Source: Sporothrix humicola (Eukaryota; Ascomycota; Sordariomycetes; Ophiostomatales; Ophiostomataceae). Taken from it: a stretch of 64,000 nucleotides of DNA. The notes below the pieces were generated by a model. The model saw only the letters and a list, made by a program, of their open reading frames with translations. It was not told the DNA's origin and did not search any database. A program made the translations under genes and the position numbers. The stretch covers positions 124,001 to 188,000 of the forward strand of contig WNYE01000045.1 in the NCBI GenBank assembly GCA_021396245.1, read 5' to 3'. This document shows, one piece after another, positions 12,188-23,958 of this stretch (within the stretch, counting starts at the first letter, position 1; each line of letters opens with the position of its first letter).

Positions 12188-14624
12188 TCAGAGCTCCGTC
12201 AAGTAACCGACCTCAACCATCTTGTCAATTTCCATGTCGAACGCAGCGAGTTTTGTGCGCGAGTTCTCGCGGATCCACAAGAAGATCTCGAGCAGAAGGC
12301 GACGAGTAAAAGCCCAGACGTTGAGACGGCGGCGCAAAGTCTGGCGCTTGTCCTTGTCGTCGACATCCTTATGGAGGCCAACGCGCATGGCCTCTTTCCC
12401 GAGCAGGTAGACAATCTGGGTCTCGCTTGCCTGTCTGAGTGTGGCACGTTCCTGCTGGACGAGCGGGACATTGGCTGGCAGTGTCGTCCCGAGACTCTGG
12501 GCCAAGAAGCGGTCGACCTGTTCGACGAGGTCGTGGGCGATGCCGGGCCGCAGGGGCTCCTCGGCATAGCCGTGGCGGAGGACGACAATGTAGGTGTTTT
12601 TGAGTTTTAAAGCACGGTGGCGGGCGACGACGAAGCGCTCTTCGGGGGCAATGACGGGCACGTCGAGCGGGCGCATGTGAAAGAAAATGGTGACGGCCGG
12701 GCGGGCGGCAAACTTGGCGACAAAGTGGGAGAAGCAGGGCGGCGGGCGGGCAGGGTCGCCGAGCTTGTCGAAAAAGACGCCGAGGCCGGGGACGACGGAG
12801 GTGGCGCTGATGTCGGGAGCAGGAGAAGACTCGAGGCCGGCCTGATGTCTCTCTTCAGCCCCCCATTGGGCCTCTTTGCCGAAGCGCCACAGCACGAAAA
12901 TGGACGAAAGCAAAAAGGCGAGTAGCAGGGTAAACCACGCGCCTTCGGGCACTTTGGTGAGGACGGCCGACAGGTAGGTGCCGTCGAGCAAGGCAAATGC
13001 GAGGAACACGGGGAGAACGATAACGGCCGGCAATCTCCAGATGAGCAGAGCCACCAACGCCAGCATGCACGTCGTGAGAAAAGTGACAAAAATGACACAA
13101 ACACCATAGGCATTTCCAAGTGATGTCGTGTTGTTGTAGACGGCCGTCACAACAACCGTGCCAATCATCAACAGCCAGTTGGCCAGCGGCACGTAGACCT
13201 GGTCGTGGAACCGGCGGCTTGTGTGAACGACCTTGATGTGCGGGAAGTAGGAGAGGCGCATGACCTGGACGAGCAGCTGGAAGGTGCTGGTGACCATGGC
13301 CTGGGAAGCGACGATGGCCGCCAGAATGGCAATGACCATGCTAAAATGTCAGGGTGCGAAGCAGGTAGATGGATATGACGGAGAGAGAAACTCACCTAAA
13401 GTAGAAGGTGCCCGGTGGCACGGTGTTGTAGAAGGGATTGGTATACGCCGTGCCTGTGGCATCCTGCGAAATGTAGGCGGCCTGCCCGGCATAGGCAAAC
13501 ATCAAGCACGGAAAGGCAAGACACAGCCAGGACAGCTGTATCGCGCGACGGCCAAAGGCAGCGAGGTCAGCAAACAGGGCCTCGACACCTGTAAAAGCCA
13601 GCAACAGACCGCCGAGACTGCGCCAACCATCTGTCTTATTGCGGATCAGGTACAAGAAAGCATAGTGCGGACTGAACGCCTTGAGGACGGTGTGATCGTA
13701 GACGGCCAAATTGTAGATGCCCGAGCCCAGATTGAACAGCAGCCAGACGACCACAATCGGTGCAAACGCGGTGCCGAGACGCGACGTGCCAAAGGGCTGT
13801 AGCAGGAAAAGCACAACAAGAATGGCGCACGTAATGCCGACAATCGCCGGTGTGCCCAAGTCGGGGCGGACAACCGTAATGCCCTGGATGGCGCCGAGCA
13901 CGGATTGGGCAGGCGTCAGCACGCCGTCCGCCATCACCATCGACACACCCAGCACGCCCACCAGCTTGAGGAGGCGCTGGCAGGTTGGAGAGTTTTCCAA
14001 AAACTGCCGAAGACTCCGCGCCTCAGGGCGCATCTCCCCAGTCTTGTACCGTGCCAGCTGCGTCCTCGACGTCTTCGACTTTGACATCTCGCCGGGGCCC
14101 GGCTTGGCAATCCGCACGTACCGCGCCAGCAGGCTGTACAGCGCAAACGTCCCGCCCTGCCCGTCGTCGTCGGCCGCCAGCACGATGCACACATACTTGA
14201 CCGACACAATCAGGGTCAGCGACCACAGGATGATCGACAGCGCGCCCACCAGGTCGTCCCACGACGGCTGCGCCGTAAACGTCGACGAAAACACATAGAG
14301 CGGCGACGTGCCAATGTCGCCATAAATAACACCGCACGACTGGAACCCGAGCCAGAGGAGAACGAGGCCACTAAAGGTCTGCAGACGAAGCACAACACAA
14401 ACGGCGAATCAGACTTCTGCGAAAGAGTAAAAAGGGAGTGGATGTCATACTTGCTTGCGGCCATGCTCGAGGTCGTCGTACTTTCCGAGCTCAGCCACCG
14501 TATCGTCGTCGTCGACCATGTTTGTTGCAGACTTCATAACAGACTTATCCTCGGCGATGCGGATGGCCGGCGAGGGTGAAGACAAGGATGAGGACCCAGA
14601 CGGGCCTGAGTTGGTTGGGGCCAT
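12188..14624 (-). CDS. hak1: HAK/KUP-type potassium transporter
   Basis: Plasma-membrane high-affinity K+ uptake, probably proton-coupled as in other fungal HAK proteins. Three exons (14624-14451, 14378-13396, 13340-12188) encode 769 residues, typical for the family. The introns are 72 bp (14450-14379) and 55 bp (13395-13341). The first joins in phase 0; the second restores a Ser codon. Residues 74-87, GVIYGDIGTSPLYV, are the KUP/HAK signature in the first membrane helix. The motifs ADGVLTPAQSVLGAIQGI and MVIAILAAIVASQAM are also typical. About twelve hydrophobic segments fill the first two thirds, followed by the family's cytoplasmic C-terminal domain. The 58-residue N terminus is acidic and Ser-rich. 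An in-frame ATG at 14708 could add 28 residues; I prefer 14624, since the extension is hydrophobic and unlike family N termini. The symbol follows fungal usage; orthology was not tested. Confidence 0.95.
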
Positions 14625-14740
14625 AGTAAGTAAAAGGAGGAGATATTGTGTAAAAGCAGGCGTGTCCAGAGGGACTGATGTAAGGCAATAAACTTTACAA
14701 ACATTCATCAACTCTCCTGCATACAGTACGGCGGCCAGAA

Positions 14741-14748
14741 TATATATT
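14741..14748 (-). promoter_or_regulatory. TATA-like box of the HAK gene
   Basis: TATATATT (minus strand) lies about 117 bases upstream of the HAK start codon, a plausible TATA position given a short leader. Confidence 0.4.
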
Positions 14749-17104
14749 CCACTCGCGGCGATCAAAGCAGGCAGGCAATCGGGACAATCATCCTCACTCT
14801 GATCAATACACCTGTCATATATTCATGCAATCGAATCACGTCGCGTTGCGATATCTCTGGAAAATACAGAGTATTACGTCTACTCAGTGACGATCCGCAC
14901 GTGGACCTGCCAAAGGAGGACGAAAGAAGACCGAACAAAGGGAGGGCGAAGAAAAAGGAAGGCCTCCCATGTCGGACATGTCGACAATGTCGTGATGACT
15001 GACACTTCTCCTCCAGTTAAAATGCTCCCGCTGGAAAATCCTGCCTTATCTTTGGGCCTGGAGGAAGAGCAAGTGGTAAAAATCAAAGTGGTGAAATATA
15101 AGTGGTGAAAATGAAACGGGAAGAGAAAGAGTATCATGCAAGCGATGCTACTTTGTTCACATGCCAGCATCACGAAATGGCCAATCTGGATGCGACCACA
15201 AGTATCAAAATATGGAGATGCGAAATGGAATATCGAGTCTATGGAGGCTTTTTGCAGAGGGACTGTTAGTGAATAGCAACAAAATCGCTGCAGAGACAAA
15301 CAAAGGAGACTGCGTCAAGAGTTGTCGTTGGTCGTTGTAGGCCTAGCAAGGGCACTATGAATGTGGAAAATGTCAGTTTTGGTGTCGTTTGGTCTCTTTT
15401 CGCAGTGCCTTTTTACCAGTGTCGACAATTTTTACACCATCTCACCAGGAATATTCCCTCACACAACATGAAGGGAGGCCGCAAAACAGGTTTACGACCG
15501 TGAGCGATTTTCGATTTTCCTCTTCCCACGAACAAGCATTCTGTGCCGTAGATAAGGAACAGTACATCCAACGACAAGCATTTCGTGATATATTCGCAAG
15601 TATTGAGACGCAGCATTTCGTGACGAATATTTATGAACCCGACAAATTCGGGGGATTGGCTGTCGGACGCTATCACCAGTTACCACGATGCACGTGAGAT
15701 GCGATATACAAAATTGAATGGAGAACAAAATAGGAAGAGAATAATCACAAAAAGTCTTGAACGAGAGGCACATCGCACGCAGCCAAGAGCGCAACTCAAC
15801 ATGGCGGTGAAGTGGCCCTTTCGAGGCACTTTACGCGCCGATATCTCGTATGCCGTTTCGATACACTTCCACTCAGGAGGTTGAAAGTTGAAAGTGTGGC
15901 GTCCATGCTAAGGTGAGACACAAGACAAAAAGGACGTGAAAAGACACGAGAGGATGCCAGGATAGAATAAGAAAAGAAGTGAAACAAAACGGCAAGTGGG
16001 CATATGCATGGACGGGAGAGAAAGATAAAAGCAAGTCGAGGTAAGGATAGACCAGCGTGGCGATGCTAAAGGAGAAGTGAAGATGCAATATCAACAGACG
16101 AAAAAGGGCCAAGTCACGATGCACGAATTAGGAGCAGCTGAAAACAAATGACCAGGATAATGGAAATAGATTCGCGAAGGGCGAGGAGGAAAACAGGAAA
16201 GAAAACGCGCGGAAGGTGGCAGGCGAATGAAAAAAAGAAACAGACGGCAGAAGGATCAAGCGGATCCCGTGACCGAGAGCATCCAAGCTGAGTGTTGATG
16301 CCGAAAACATGCATCGTGGGATTTGATCTAGGCCGGCTGGACGGTCAGAAAAAGAAACGAGGAGCCCAGCTGAACAGATGAATCATGCGTTGTCAAAGTG
16401 AAGCCATCGTGATAGCACGCGCATTTACTGGAAGCCTCAGTAAAAGTCGATCGATCAAAGTCCATTGTAGTCCATCTCAACCCACAGCCGACCCATCACC
16501 ATCGGAGACTATCGTCGTTTGAAACACTGGGCTGAAGCCAGGCGTCGTCCACGGACGCTGTGTTTATTTTTGTCTTCCCTGTCGCGGGATATATTGAAAA
16601 TAAGAGAACGGGCCATTTCGACACTACAAAAAACGCCATCAACACGGGAGGATGAAATCCTCGTCGTGCATCGTGGGTAGGTTAGTGTTTTCGTCGTTTT
16701 GTTTCCTTCTTTTTCTTCTCAACATGTATTTCCCCCAACAATACCGGATGTCGGCAGCCATCTCATCTTTTTCTTCAGTTCTTGCAGTCCGTGCGCTGGC
16801 ATCGTGCAATGCCTAGTTATCGTCCAAGTTCAGACGGTGTTGTGAGAGCACGTTGTCTTCACTTCAACCCGTAAGATTGTTACAGAATTCTCACTCTTTA
16901 TGGTACACGATGCAACTTGTGCCGGCAGAAACTCTCCGTGACGCAAGCTGATATCAACTCTCTCTCATCAACCAACGTCGCACTGGAACCACTGCGTGGG
17001 GTGGACAATGTAGCCTTGCCCACTCTCGCTACGGACACATTACTACTGTCAACGGGGGGCATTGTCAAGTTCGTGCGACAGAACACTGCAATATAAGTAC
17101 ACAA

Positions 17105-17121
17105 GTAATACGGAGTATTAC
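17105..17121. repeat. Palindrome GTAATAC-GGA-GTATTAC
   Basis: Perfect 7-bp arms flank GGA. This is the longest symmetrical member of the TACGGAGTA family scattered through the window's intergenic DNA. Confidence 0.6.
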
Positions 17122-20100
17122 AACAACAGCGATGGCCACCGTCGTACGGCGTGCAACAGCACGGCCAGCACGGATACACGGCCGCAACTCCAAAATGGGT
17201 GAGGGTTGCGAGTACATGCTCCGTACTAGTTGCGAGAAGACGACATTGAAAGAGAGCGTGATACCCTGGCGTGATATCCTGGCGCGTGCACGGTGTCCCT
17301 GCCAATGGCGGCCGTGAAATTACAAAGAGGGGCAGCAGAAGAGACGCACCGGAGGATAGGGGAGGCTAGAAGAGAAATCGACGAAAACAGAATACGAGAC
17401 TATGAGAAGAAGAGGAGAGCTGAACAGTAAAGGCTGAGAGGCATCACCGAGAATGGGCGCGTGCGGTGATGGGTAAAAAGTACTGGGCCACGACCGACTG
17501 GCCGAAAAGACCAAAAGAGAGGCCAAGATGCGCCAGAGAGACCGAAAGAGGCAGATGGCGTCAGGTACACGCCGTTTACCCTCAAGAAATCAATACAATT
17601 TAGAAAGCAGGACGAGGTCCGAGTGCATCGGACGTGACGAGAAATGGGAGGAAAGAAGCATGAAAAAAAAGAAAAGAAGTCATTCACCGGAAGTCCCGGG
17701 CAGTAACGGCAGAAGGTTGAGGAGAATAAAAAGAAAACACCGAGAGACTAAAGACTAAAGATGACAGGGGAGTCAGGCGGGGGCCAAAAAAAGCAAGTCG
17801 AGAAAATATCACGATATGGAAATGCGAGATGGACAACAGAGCAAAAGACAAACGACAAAAAGAAAGCATGATTCCACTGACCGAAAACAACACAAGGCTA
17901 AGATGCAACGGTTCCATTGTCAACTCGAGAAGGTGAGAAAACAGAAACCGACAAATCAGATGGCGCGCGTTCCTGAAACATGAAACAACACCATTGACCA
18001 AAGTCGACCAAATGCCCACTCTTTTTGGAGTTTTGGTGTGCTTTTCTTGTCCCTTTCCCATTTGTTTTGCATCGGCCCAAACTTCTTTTGTCGTTTTCCT
18101 CGCGATCTATTTCTCCCAAACCTTTTTCTTGATTTCCAAAAATAAATCCCGGGCGCGTGCTCGACAAGGGTTCTTTTCGGCTTTCCTGAGAAAAGTCGAC
18201 GATATACACGTATTTCGACTTTGCTTCTTCCTCCCTTGCGTTTCGTGTATCGCGTGCCTCATGATGCGCGGAGGATTTAAGCGGGAAGGACGCACATCCT
18301 GGGCATCTTTGTGCACTGAACTTGCGGGATTACAGGGGAACAAGTAGACAAACTCTACGATGAGAAGTTTATTCAGTGAAGGAAGCAATAACACATTGCC
18401 GTAAACGATAATAACAAACAGCAATACAGAACACACACTCTGCCCAATGTCTTCTCGTCGTCTCTTCATGGCGGCTCTGTGTGGTTCGAAAATAAGACCA
18501 GAGAAGAAGACACCAAAGGACGCCATTAAAAAGGTTAATCTTATTTTTGTTGCTTTCTCTTCTTTCTTGTCCTGTCTAGTCAGGCACACTTTTGTGAGTG
18601 ACTGCTTCTTTGGGACTAGGTCCAGGGGTCAAAGCCAAATAAGTGGGCTGTCAGTGTGAACCTGGCCACTGGACTCTCCCACTTACACTGAGAGAAGGCG
18701 AGAAAAGCTGCCAGTCACCAGATGGCCAGAGCAGCTGAGCAAGCCAAGATACTAAGTAATAAAAGAGAATACGAAGGCATAATAGGGCACTTAAGGCTCA
18801 GTGGCTCTTCATGAGGGACATCAATATGGGTAGGGCGGTGGTCTTCCGTGGTCTTGGGATCAGACCTCTTTTCAAGTTCTCTCAAACGAAAAAGAACGAC
18901 GCCGTCAAAAGCGCCGTCGTCGACTACGGAGACTTGTTCAAACGAGAACCACTTCATTATTGTTTATTTCAAAACTTCCCGCACTTTATTTGTTTCTGCG
19001 AGTGAAAAGAACTTGTTTCCGATCAGCTGGATCGAGTCTATTGATTTTAGAGTGCTTAGTGTGTTGAGAGGGATCGTGTCTCCACGACATACCGAAATGA
19101 TGGAAGAAGAGAATAAATGAATGATTAAACAATTTATCGACATTTATCGAGAACCAGAAAAAAACATGTGCAACTACCGAAGCGGTACCAGAACGTTGGG
19201 GGCGCTCGAGTTCACGTGTATCTTTGTGTATTGGGCGAACAATAGCGTGCTGTGCGCCCCTGATCTTTCTTTTGTTGTGTCTTTTTGTGGCATCAACTTA
19301 TTATTTTCCGCCATTACTCCTCTTCCACATGTTGTCTACAAAAAGACACGCCGTTGCTGGCCTCCCGTCTTACCTCCCGCACAACGTCCACACAACGGCT
19401 GCTTTCTTTTCTGGTCGTCAATTAGCTATCTCTTTTGTATCTAGCTCTCCCTTGGCTTGTCTCATTCTGCTGTCAGGCTGTCAACTCTTTGTTATTTTGT
19501 CTCGCTCTTGCATCCATTTGTCTGTGATGGTATTTTTCAGAATAGCGACCTTTGGCTTTTGGCTTTAACTCGTATCTCGTGCCAATTCCACTTTGATGAA
19601 TCGTTTGTCTCTTTTGGATTAGCTTTTTGGACAGACAAGGCCAGGCTTGGTCCAGATTGGAGAGATTGTCCGAGGCCCTGTAATTCTTGTAATTCCTGTG
19701 AAATTCTTTGATTTCAGCTCGCTGTGGTTGGCTCTTTTGTGCCTCGCTCTCTCCAGTCTTGGGGGACAGAACCCCTGTCCTGCAATCCCAAAAAAGCTCG
19801 TGTGGGGCATCCACTCTTCTTTTTTTAAGATGACCAGGGTCAAGGGTCAGGGTCAAATGGTCAGGCCAGGGTCAGCGCGGTCGAACTCGACTGGTGGGAC
19901 CGAACACACGACCAGAGAACTGGAAGGCAGTGCTCCCTTTCTTCTTGAATATTGGGCGCCCATTGTGCGACCTCTCTCCTTTGATACGACGACAGGTCAA
20001 GCCATTGTTGAAATTGAGAAATTTGATTGAGGGCAGGAGGGACAGCGGCGCAACATTGAATGGCCAGGACATCTTTATCATTTTGTGAGGGCAATCTTGT

Positions 20101-21322
20101 GCTCGCCGCCACAAAGATCGGCGCTTGCAGAAGATGTGGTGGGAGAGAATGAGAGAAGACGCCGAAGAACAGAAAGAAGGACAAGCGCTGACAGCCATTG
20201 TTTTTGGCGCCGGCACCTGTCAATTGTTGGCAGGCTGGGCATACACAGCAGATCACGATGACAAGACCTGCGCAGAGCAGAGGTAGAAGCCAAGAAAATA
20301 GTACGGCCACGAGAAAACGAGAGGACGAAACAAGCCAACGCAAGAGTAAAAGACGACGCCATGCAATCTCCCCAGAAAATAAGGGAGAGCGATGCTACGC
20401 TGGATCTAAAAATGAAAGCCACAGGACTTTTTAGCAGTGAAAAGAGAAGAAGAAAAAAGGAGCCTCCCGAAACAGACGGGACTTTGCTGGATTGGGCGCG
20501 TGGATGAGTGGTGATCTCCGTGGCAGTTGCTGGATGGAGGATGGTCGGTGGGGAGTCTTGGGAGGGGAAGGGAAAAAAGGGACAGGACGATAAAAGATGC
20601 ATCACGGAAAAAGAAAACAAGAGAGAAAAAAAGAGTCGTAGGTGGACATGCACGATACCCCTGGCAATCTTCGATCTTGCTTTTGGGGAGACACTTGTGC
20701 ACGCTCGGATAGAGGGTCCAAAAGAAGGAAGTTAGAAGGAGAGAAGAGGAAGGGAAGAAAAGAAGAGTTAAACGGCAAGAAAGATCGAGACCCGAATGCA
20801 GCTGAACAGCTGAGATCCTAAAGGAAGAAGGAAGAAAGCTGAGTGTCGACAATGCCGATGTTGATGCGTTGTCGAGGTTAAAGGTCGTGGTATTGTTGAC
20901 TAAGTGTCACGAAACAGCCACAAGATGCCCTGCATGAGATGATCTTGTCGTCTTGGACAGAATATGATCAAGAGCATAACGAGTGAAGGCAATATACGGA
21001 ATACGATGCAAGGCAACGACAGGCAGGGAAAGGCAAAGAGACAGACAGGGCTGCCCGGTAAGAAGGCAGACTAACACGGAGGAAAGTCAACGAGGCCAAG
21101 ACTAAGACGACAAGACGACCTCGAAAGAGTGGACTTGCACTAGCAAAATAAGGAAAGTAAGGCCAAAGCTCTTCTTTTTTTGTGTATTTTTCTCGTCTGT
21201 TTCCACAGCATCGCGCCCCCTAATCGAGGAGCAAGGTTGTATTCCGCTTGCTGTGGACGCCCCTTCTCCAGTACCTTGTCCACCTTGTTCTTTCCCTTGT
21301 CTTTTCCTTTTCTTTTCCCTGT

Positions 21323-21418
21323 CTTTGGTCTCTTTTCGTTATGGTCTCTTTTTCTTTCTTGCTGTCCCCGCTTTGGTCTCTTTTCGTTATGGTCTCTTTT
21401 TCTTTCTTGCTGTCCCCG
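21323..21418 (+). repeat. Perfect 48-bp tandem duplication in the peroxidase promoter
   Basis: Bases 21323-21370 and 21371-21418 are identical, head to tail. Each unit holds two GGTCTCTTTT motifs and ends in CTGTCCCCG. The array stops directly at the TATA box (21419). A recent duplication of an upstream activating segment is a reasonable reading. The identity is seen; the role is inferred. Confidence 0.9.
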
Positions 21419-21428
21419 TTTATATAAA
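21419..21428 (+). promoter_or_regulatory. TATA box of the peroxidase gene
   Basis: TTTATATAAA begins immediately after the 48-bp tandem duplication and about 360 bases before the start codon at 21788, implying a leader of roughly 300 bases. Confidence 0.55.
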
Positions 21429-21787
21429 CATCATGGCCTAGTCCCTCCTTTTTCGTTTTCTCACTCTGTCTCTCCACGCATCTCGTCCATTGTTTTCTTT
21501 CACCCTTTATTTTCTTTTCGAAGAGCCTCACATTCGTTACCCACGGAATATTCTCCGTAGCCATTCGCTTATTCTTTTCTGTCAATCGCTTTTTTGCCGA
21601 TTATTCTTACTTTTTAGCTTTCAAGCTTATTTTTGTCTCTCGTTTTGACCTCGTGTCCAGCGTGTCGATCATCATCACCCCCATTCCAACGTTGTTTACA
21701 CAGCACACCAACTCCACATTGATTTACTTACTCTCTCCTTTTCTCTTTTTTTCTCCCCTTTTTTGTTCCTTTCTCACCACCACCGCA

Positions 21788-23305
21788 ATGCACGCCTCCC
21801 TTTTTGTGGCGGCCATTGCTGCAGCGGTCGGCCCTGTGGCTGCTTGGCCCGGCATGGCGCCCGGCGCTGGCGGCGCGGCCGCCCACGCTCACCACCACGC
21901 CCGCTTCCACAACAGCGACATGTACAAGGAGATCAAGCGGGCCGCCGAGGTGGCCGAGTCGCCGTCTGCTCCGGGCGTAGAGGCCCGCGATGTGCATGAG
22001 CGCAGCTACGATCTGCTGGGCGATCTGCTGCATCTCCACGACGAGAAGCTGTCAGATGTCGGCAAGACGATCAAGCTGATCCTGTCGGGTAAGCTGTCGC
22101 CGCATGCGCCGCACCCGGGCCACGGTGCTCCGCCGTCGAGCCATCCCCAGCCGGGCAACAACCACCAGCATGAGCACGATCACGATCACGATCACGATCA
22201 CGACGGTCACGGCCATGACCACGATCACGACCATGATCCTCATCATCCTCACCAGCCGACGACTGCCAAGACCACGGCAAAGACCACGGTCAAGACGACG
22301 TCCACAACCAAGAAGACCACGTCTACGACCACGAAAAAGACGGCTTCTACCACGTCCAAGACTACGTCGACCAAGACGACTACCAAGCCGACGGCAACTT
22401 CGACCAAGACTACGTCCACCAAGCCCACCACCACTACCAAGCCTACCACTACCAAGACGTCCACGACGACCTCCAAGACATCCACCTCCACCAAGACGAC
22501 CGCCACCGTCGCCCCGACCCAAGCCAGCTGCAGCGTCTGGAAGCAGGTCGCCAACGCCATTGTGCCCACCTTCCGCGACGGCAACAACGGCTGCTCGGCC
22601 CTGGCCCGCGGCGCCATCCGTCTGGGCTTCCACGATGCCGGTGCCTGGAACACGTCGGCGGCCTGGGGCGGTGCCGATGGCTCGATTCTCCTCAACCCGT
22701 CAGAGCTGGCCCGCTCGGAGAACAACGGTCTCGGCCCCATTGCCAACCAGACCATTGCCTGGTACAACCAGTGGAAGAGCCAGGGCGTGGGCATGGCCGA
22801 CCTGATCCAGTTCTCGGCCATTGTCGCCACCGTCACCTGCCCGCTGGGTCCTCGTATCCGCTTCTTCGCCGGCCGCCCCGACGACTCGCGCGCCGCCATT
22901 GACGGTCTGCTCCCCTCGGCCTTTGACACGGCCCCCAACCTGATCGCCCTCTTCCAGGCCAAGTCTTTTAGTGCCGCCGATCTGGTCGCCCTCGTCGGCG
23001 CCCACTCGACCAGTGAGCAGTTCTTTGCCGACCCCTCCCAGGCCGGCAAGACCCAGGACTCGACCCCGGGCGTCTGGGACACCAAGTTCTACGCCGAGAC
23101 CACCCAGAACACCGCCCCCAACGGCGTCTACCGCTTCCCCTCGGACGTCGCCCTCGCCAAGTTCAGCTCGACCTCGGGCACCTGGCAGCGCATGAACAAC
23201 CAGGGCGCCTGGAACGGCGCCTATGCCAACGCCTACTTCCGCATGTCGCTGCTGGGCGTGAACAACATCAACAGCCTGACAGACTGCTCGAGTGCGATCC
23301 CATAG
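21788..23305 (+). CDS. Secreted class II heme peroxidase with His/Asp-rich and Thr/Lys-rich N-terminal regions
   Basis: Predicted extracellular, H2O2-dependent oxidation of phenolic or lignin-like substrates. Single exon, 505 residues, starting at the first in-frame ATG with a signal peptide (residues 1-19). Residues 20-125 hold acidic/basic helical sequence. Residues 126-156 are a His/Asp tract (HDHDHDHDHD and similar). Residues 157-241 are a Thr/Lys/Ser-rich linker. The catalytic domain follows from about 246. Distal Arg278 and His282 are in AIRLGFHDAGAW, the proximal His406 in LVALVGAHS, and CPLGPRIRFFAGRPDD is the class II substrate/Ca region. All heme ligands are intact, so activity is plausible. 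Typical ascomycete class II peroxidases are about 300-350 residues; the extra N-terminal half is the oddity and might bind metals or the wall. Whether it oxidises Mn2+ cannot be decided by eye. Confidence 0.95.
   Translation: MHASLFVAAIAAAVGPVAAWPGMAPGAGGAAAHAHHHARFHNSDMYKEIKRAAEVAESPSAPGVEARDVHERSYDLLGDLLHLHDEKLSDVGKTIKLILSGKLSPHAPHPGHGAPPSSHPQPGNNHQHEHDHDHDHDHDGHGHDHDHDHDPHHPHQPTTAKTTAKTTVKTTSTTKKTTSTTTKKTASTTSKTTSTKTTTKPTATSTKTTSTKPTTTTKPTTTKTSTTTSKTSTSTKTTATVAPTQASCSVWKQVANAIVPTFRDGNNGCSALARGAIRLGFHDAGAWNTSAAWGGADGSILLNPSELARSENNGLGPIANQTIAWYNQWKSQGVGMADLIQFSAIVATVTCPLGPRIRFFAGRPDDSRAAIDGLLPSAFDTAPNLIALFQAKSFSAADLVALVGAHSTSEQFFADPSQAGKTQDSTPGVWDTKFYAETTQNTAPNGVYRFPSDVALAKFSSTSGTWQRMNNQGAWNGAYANAYFRMSLLGVNNINSLTDCSSAIP
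22172..22256 (+). repeat. Coding microsatellite (ATCACG/CATGAC) encoding the His-Asp tract
   Basis: Consecutive hexamers of CACGAT within the peroxidase frame encode alternating His and Asp. The first block is pure, so copy number, and hence tract length, may vary between strains without shifting the frame. Confidence 0.8.
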
Positions 23306-23958
23306 GGTGTGTAGCAGGAAGATGAATCAAATAGGAAGAAGAATGAAAGGAAGAAGAAGATTTGAAGAAGATATACCCAGGTCCGGGGTGACATTTTATT
23401 TGCATTTACACTTGCACGACATTCCTTACTGCAAAGCAGTTTTGACATTTTAAGCCTTTCATAATTTTAATATAATATAAAACATTTCAAATAACCATCA
23501 GTTCACTTTGCACAGTGCACACTTATTGGTTTGTTTCTTTTTGATTTTTTTGCTCCGAGGAAGAGTGTCGCCAGGCAGCCAGTCTAGACGCCACACAACG
23601 AACAACCCATCCTCGACTATCTAGAGGAACGACAGACAGAAGGCAAGTCAAAAGTCAAACCAGCATCCAGAATTAACTACCTCGCGCTCACATCGGGGAG
23701 ATAGATTCGGATGGTGGTAGACCTTTTCCGTCTTTCTTGCCATGTGTCCCTCTTTAAAGTAAAATAACACCCAGGGTTTCTCTCAACCCATTGTCCCAAA
23801 AGAGGAGAGCTCATCTTGTGAGGTTCCTGGATTCCACCGCCGTAAAAAGTATCTATGCAGATAAAAAGAAGAAGTTGTTGAAGAAGTTATTGAAAAAATG
23901 TCGACAGAGTCGTGGTATTAATGTTGATGGAAAGAAATGTCGTCGTGCATGTCTTGAT
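23306..23958. other. Intergenic, 653 bp, between convergent genes
   Basis: 3' flanks of the peroxidase (+) and the small secreted protein (-). AT-rich around 23450-23500 (TAATATAATATAAAA), fitting polyadenylation. No gene seen. Confidence 0.55.

Larger units (their letters stand above)
14625..21787. other. Intergenic region, 7.2 kb, between divergent HAK and peroxidase genes
   Basis: No supported gene. The open frames (longest about 190 codons, 20078-20653 minus) are low-complexity Ser/Phe/Leu-rich readings of CT-rich DNA without domains. Notable items are the palindrome at 17105-17121 and the 48-bp tandem duplication plus TATA box of the peroxidase promoter (21323-21428). Upstream control regions of both divergent genes must lie here. 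Confidence 0.6.

Noticed and set aside
16898..17305. 135-codon minus-strand frame with many Cys
   Set aside because: No signal peptide at its start, no splice support and no recognisable Cys spacing; overlaps a TACGGAGTA palindrome in intergenic DNA.
22249..23085. 278-codon minus-strand frame opposite the peroxidase
   Set aside because: Antisense of the catalytic domain and Thr/Lys linker (poly-Val runs). An artefact of codon bias.
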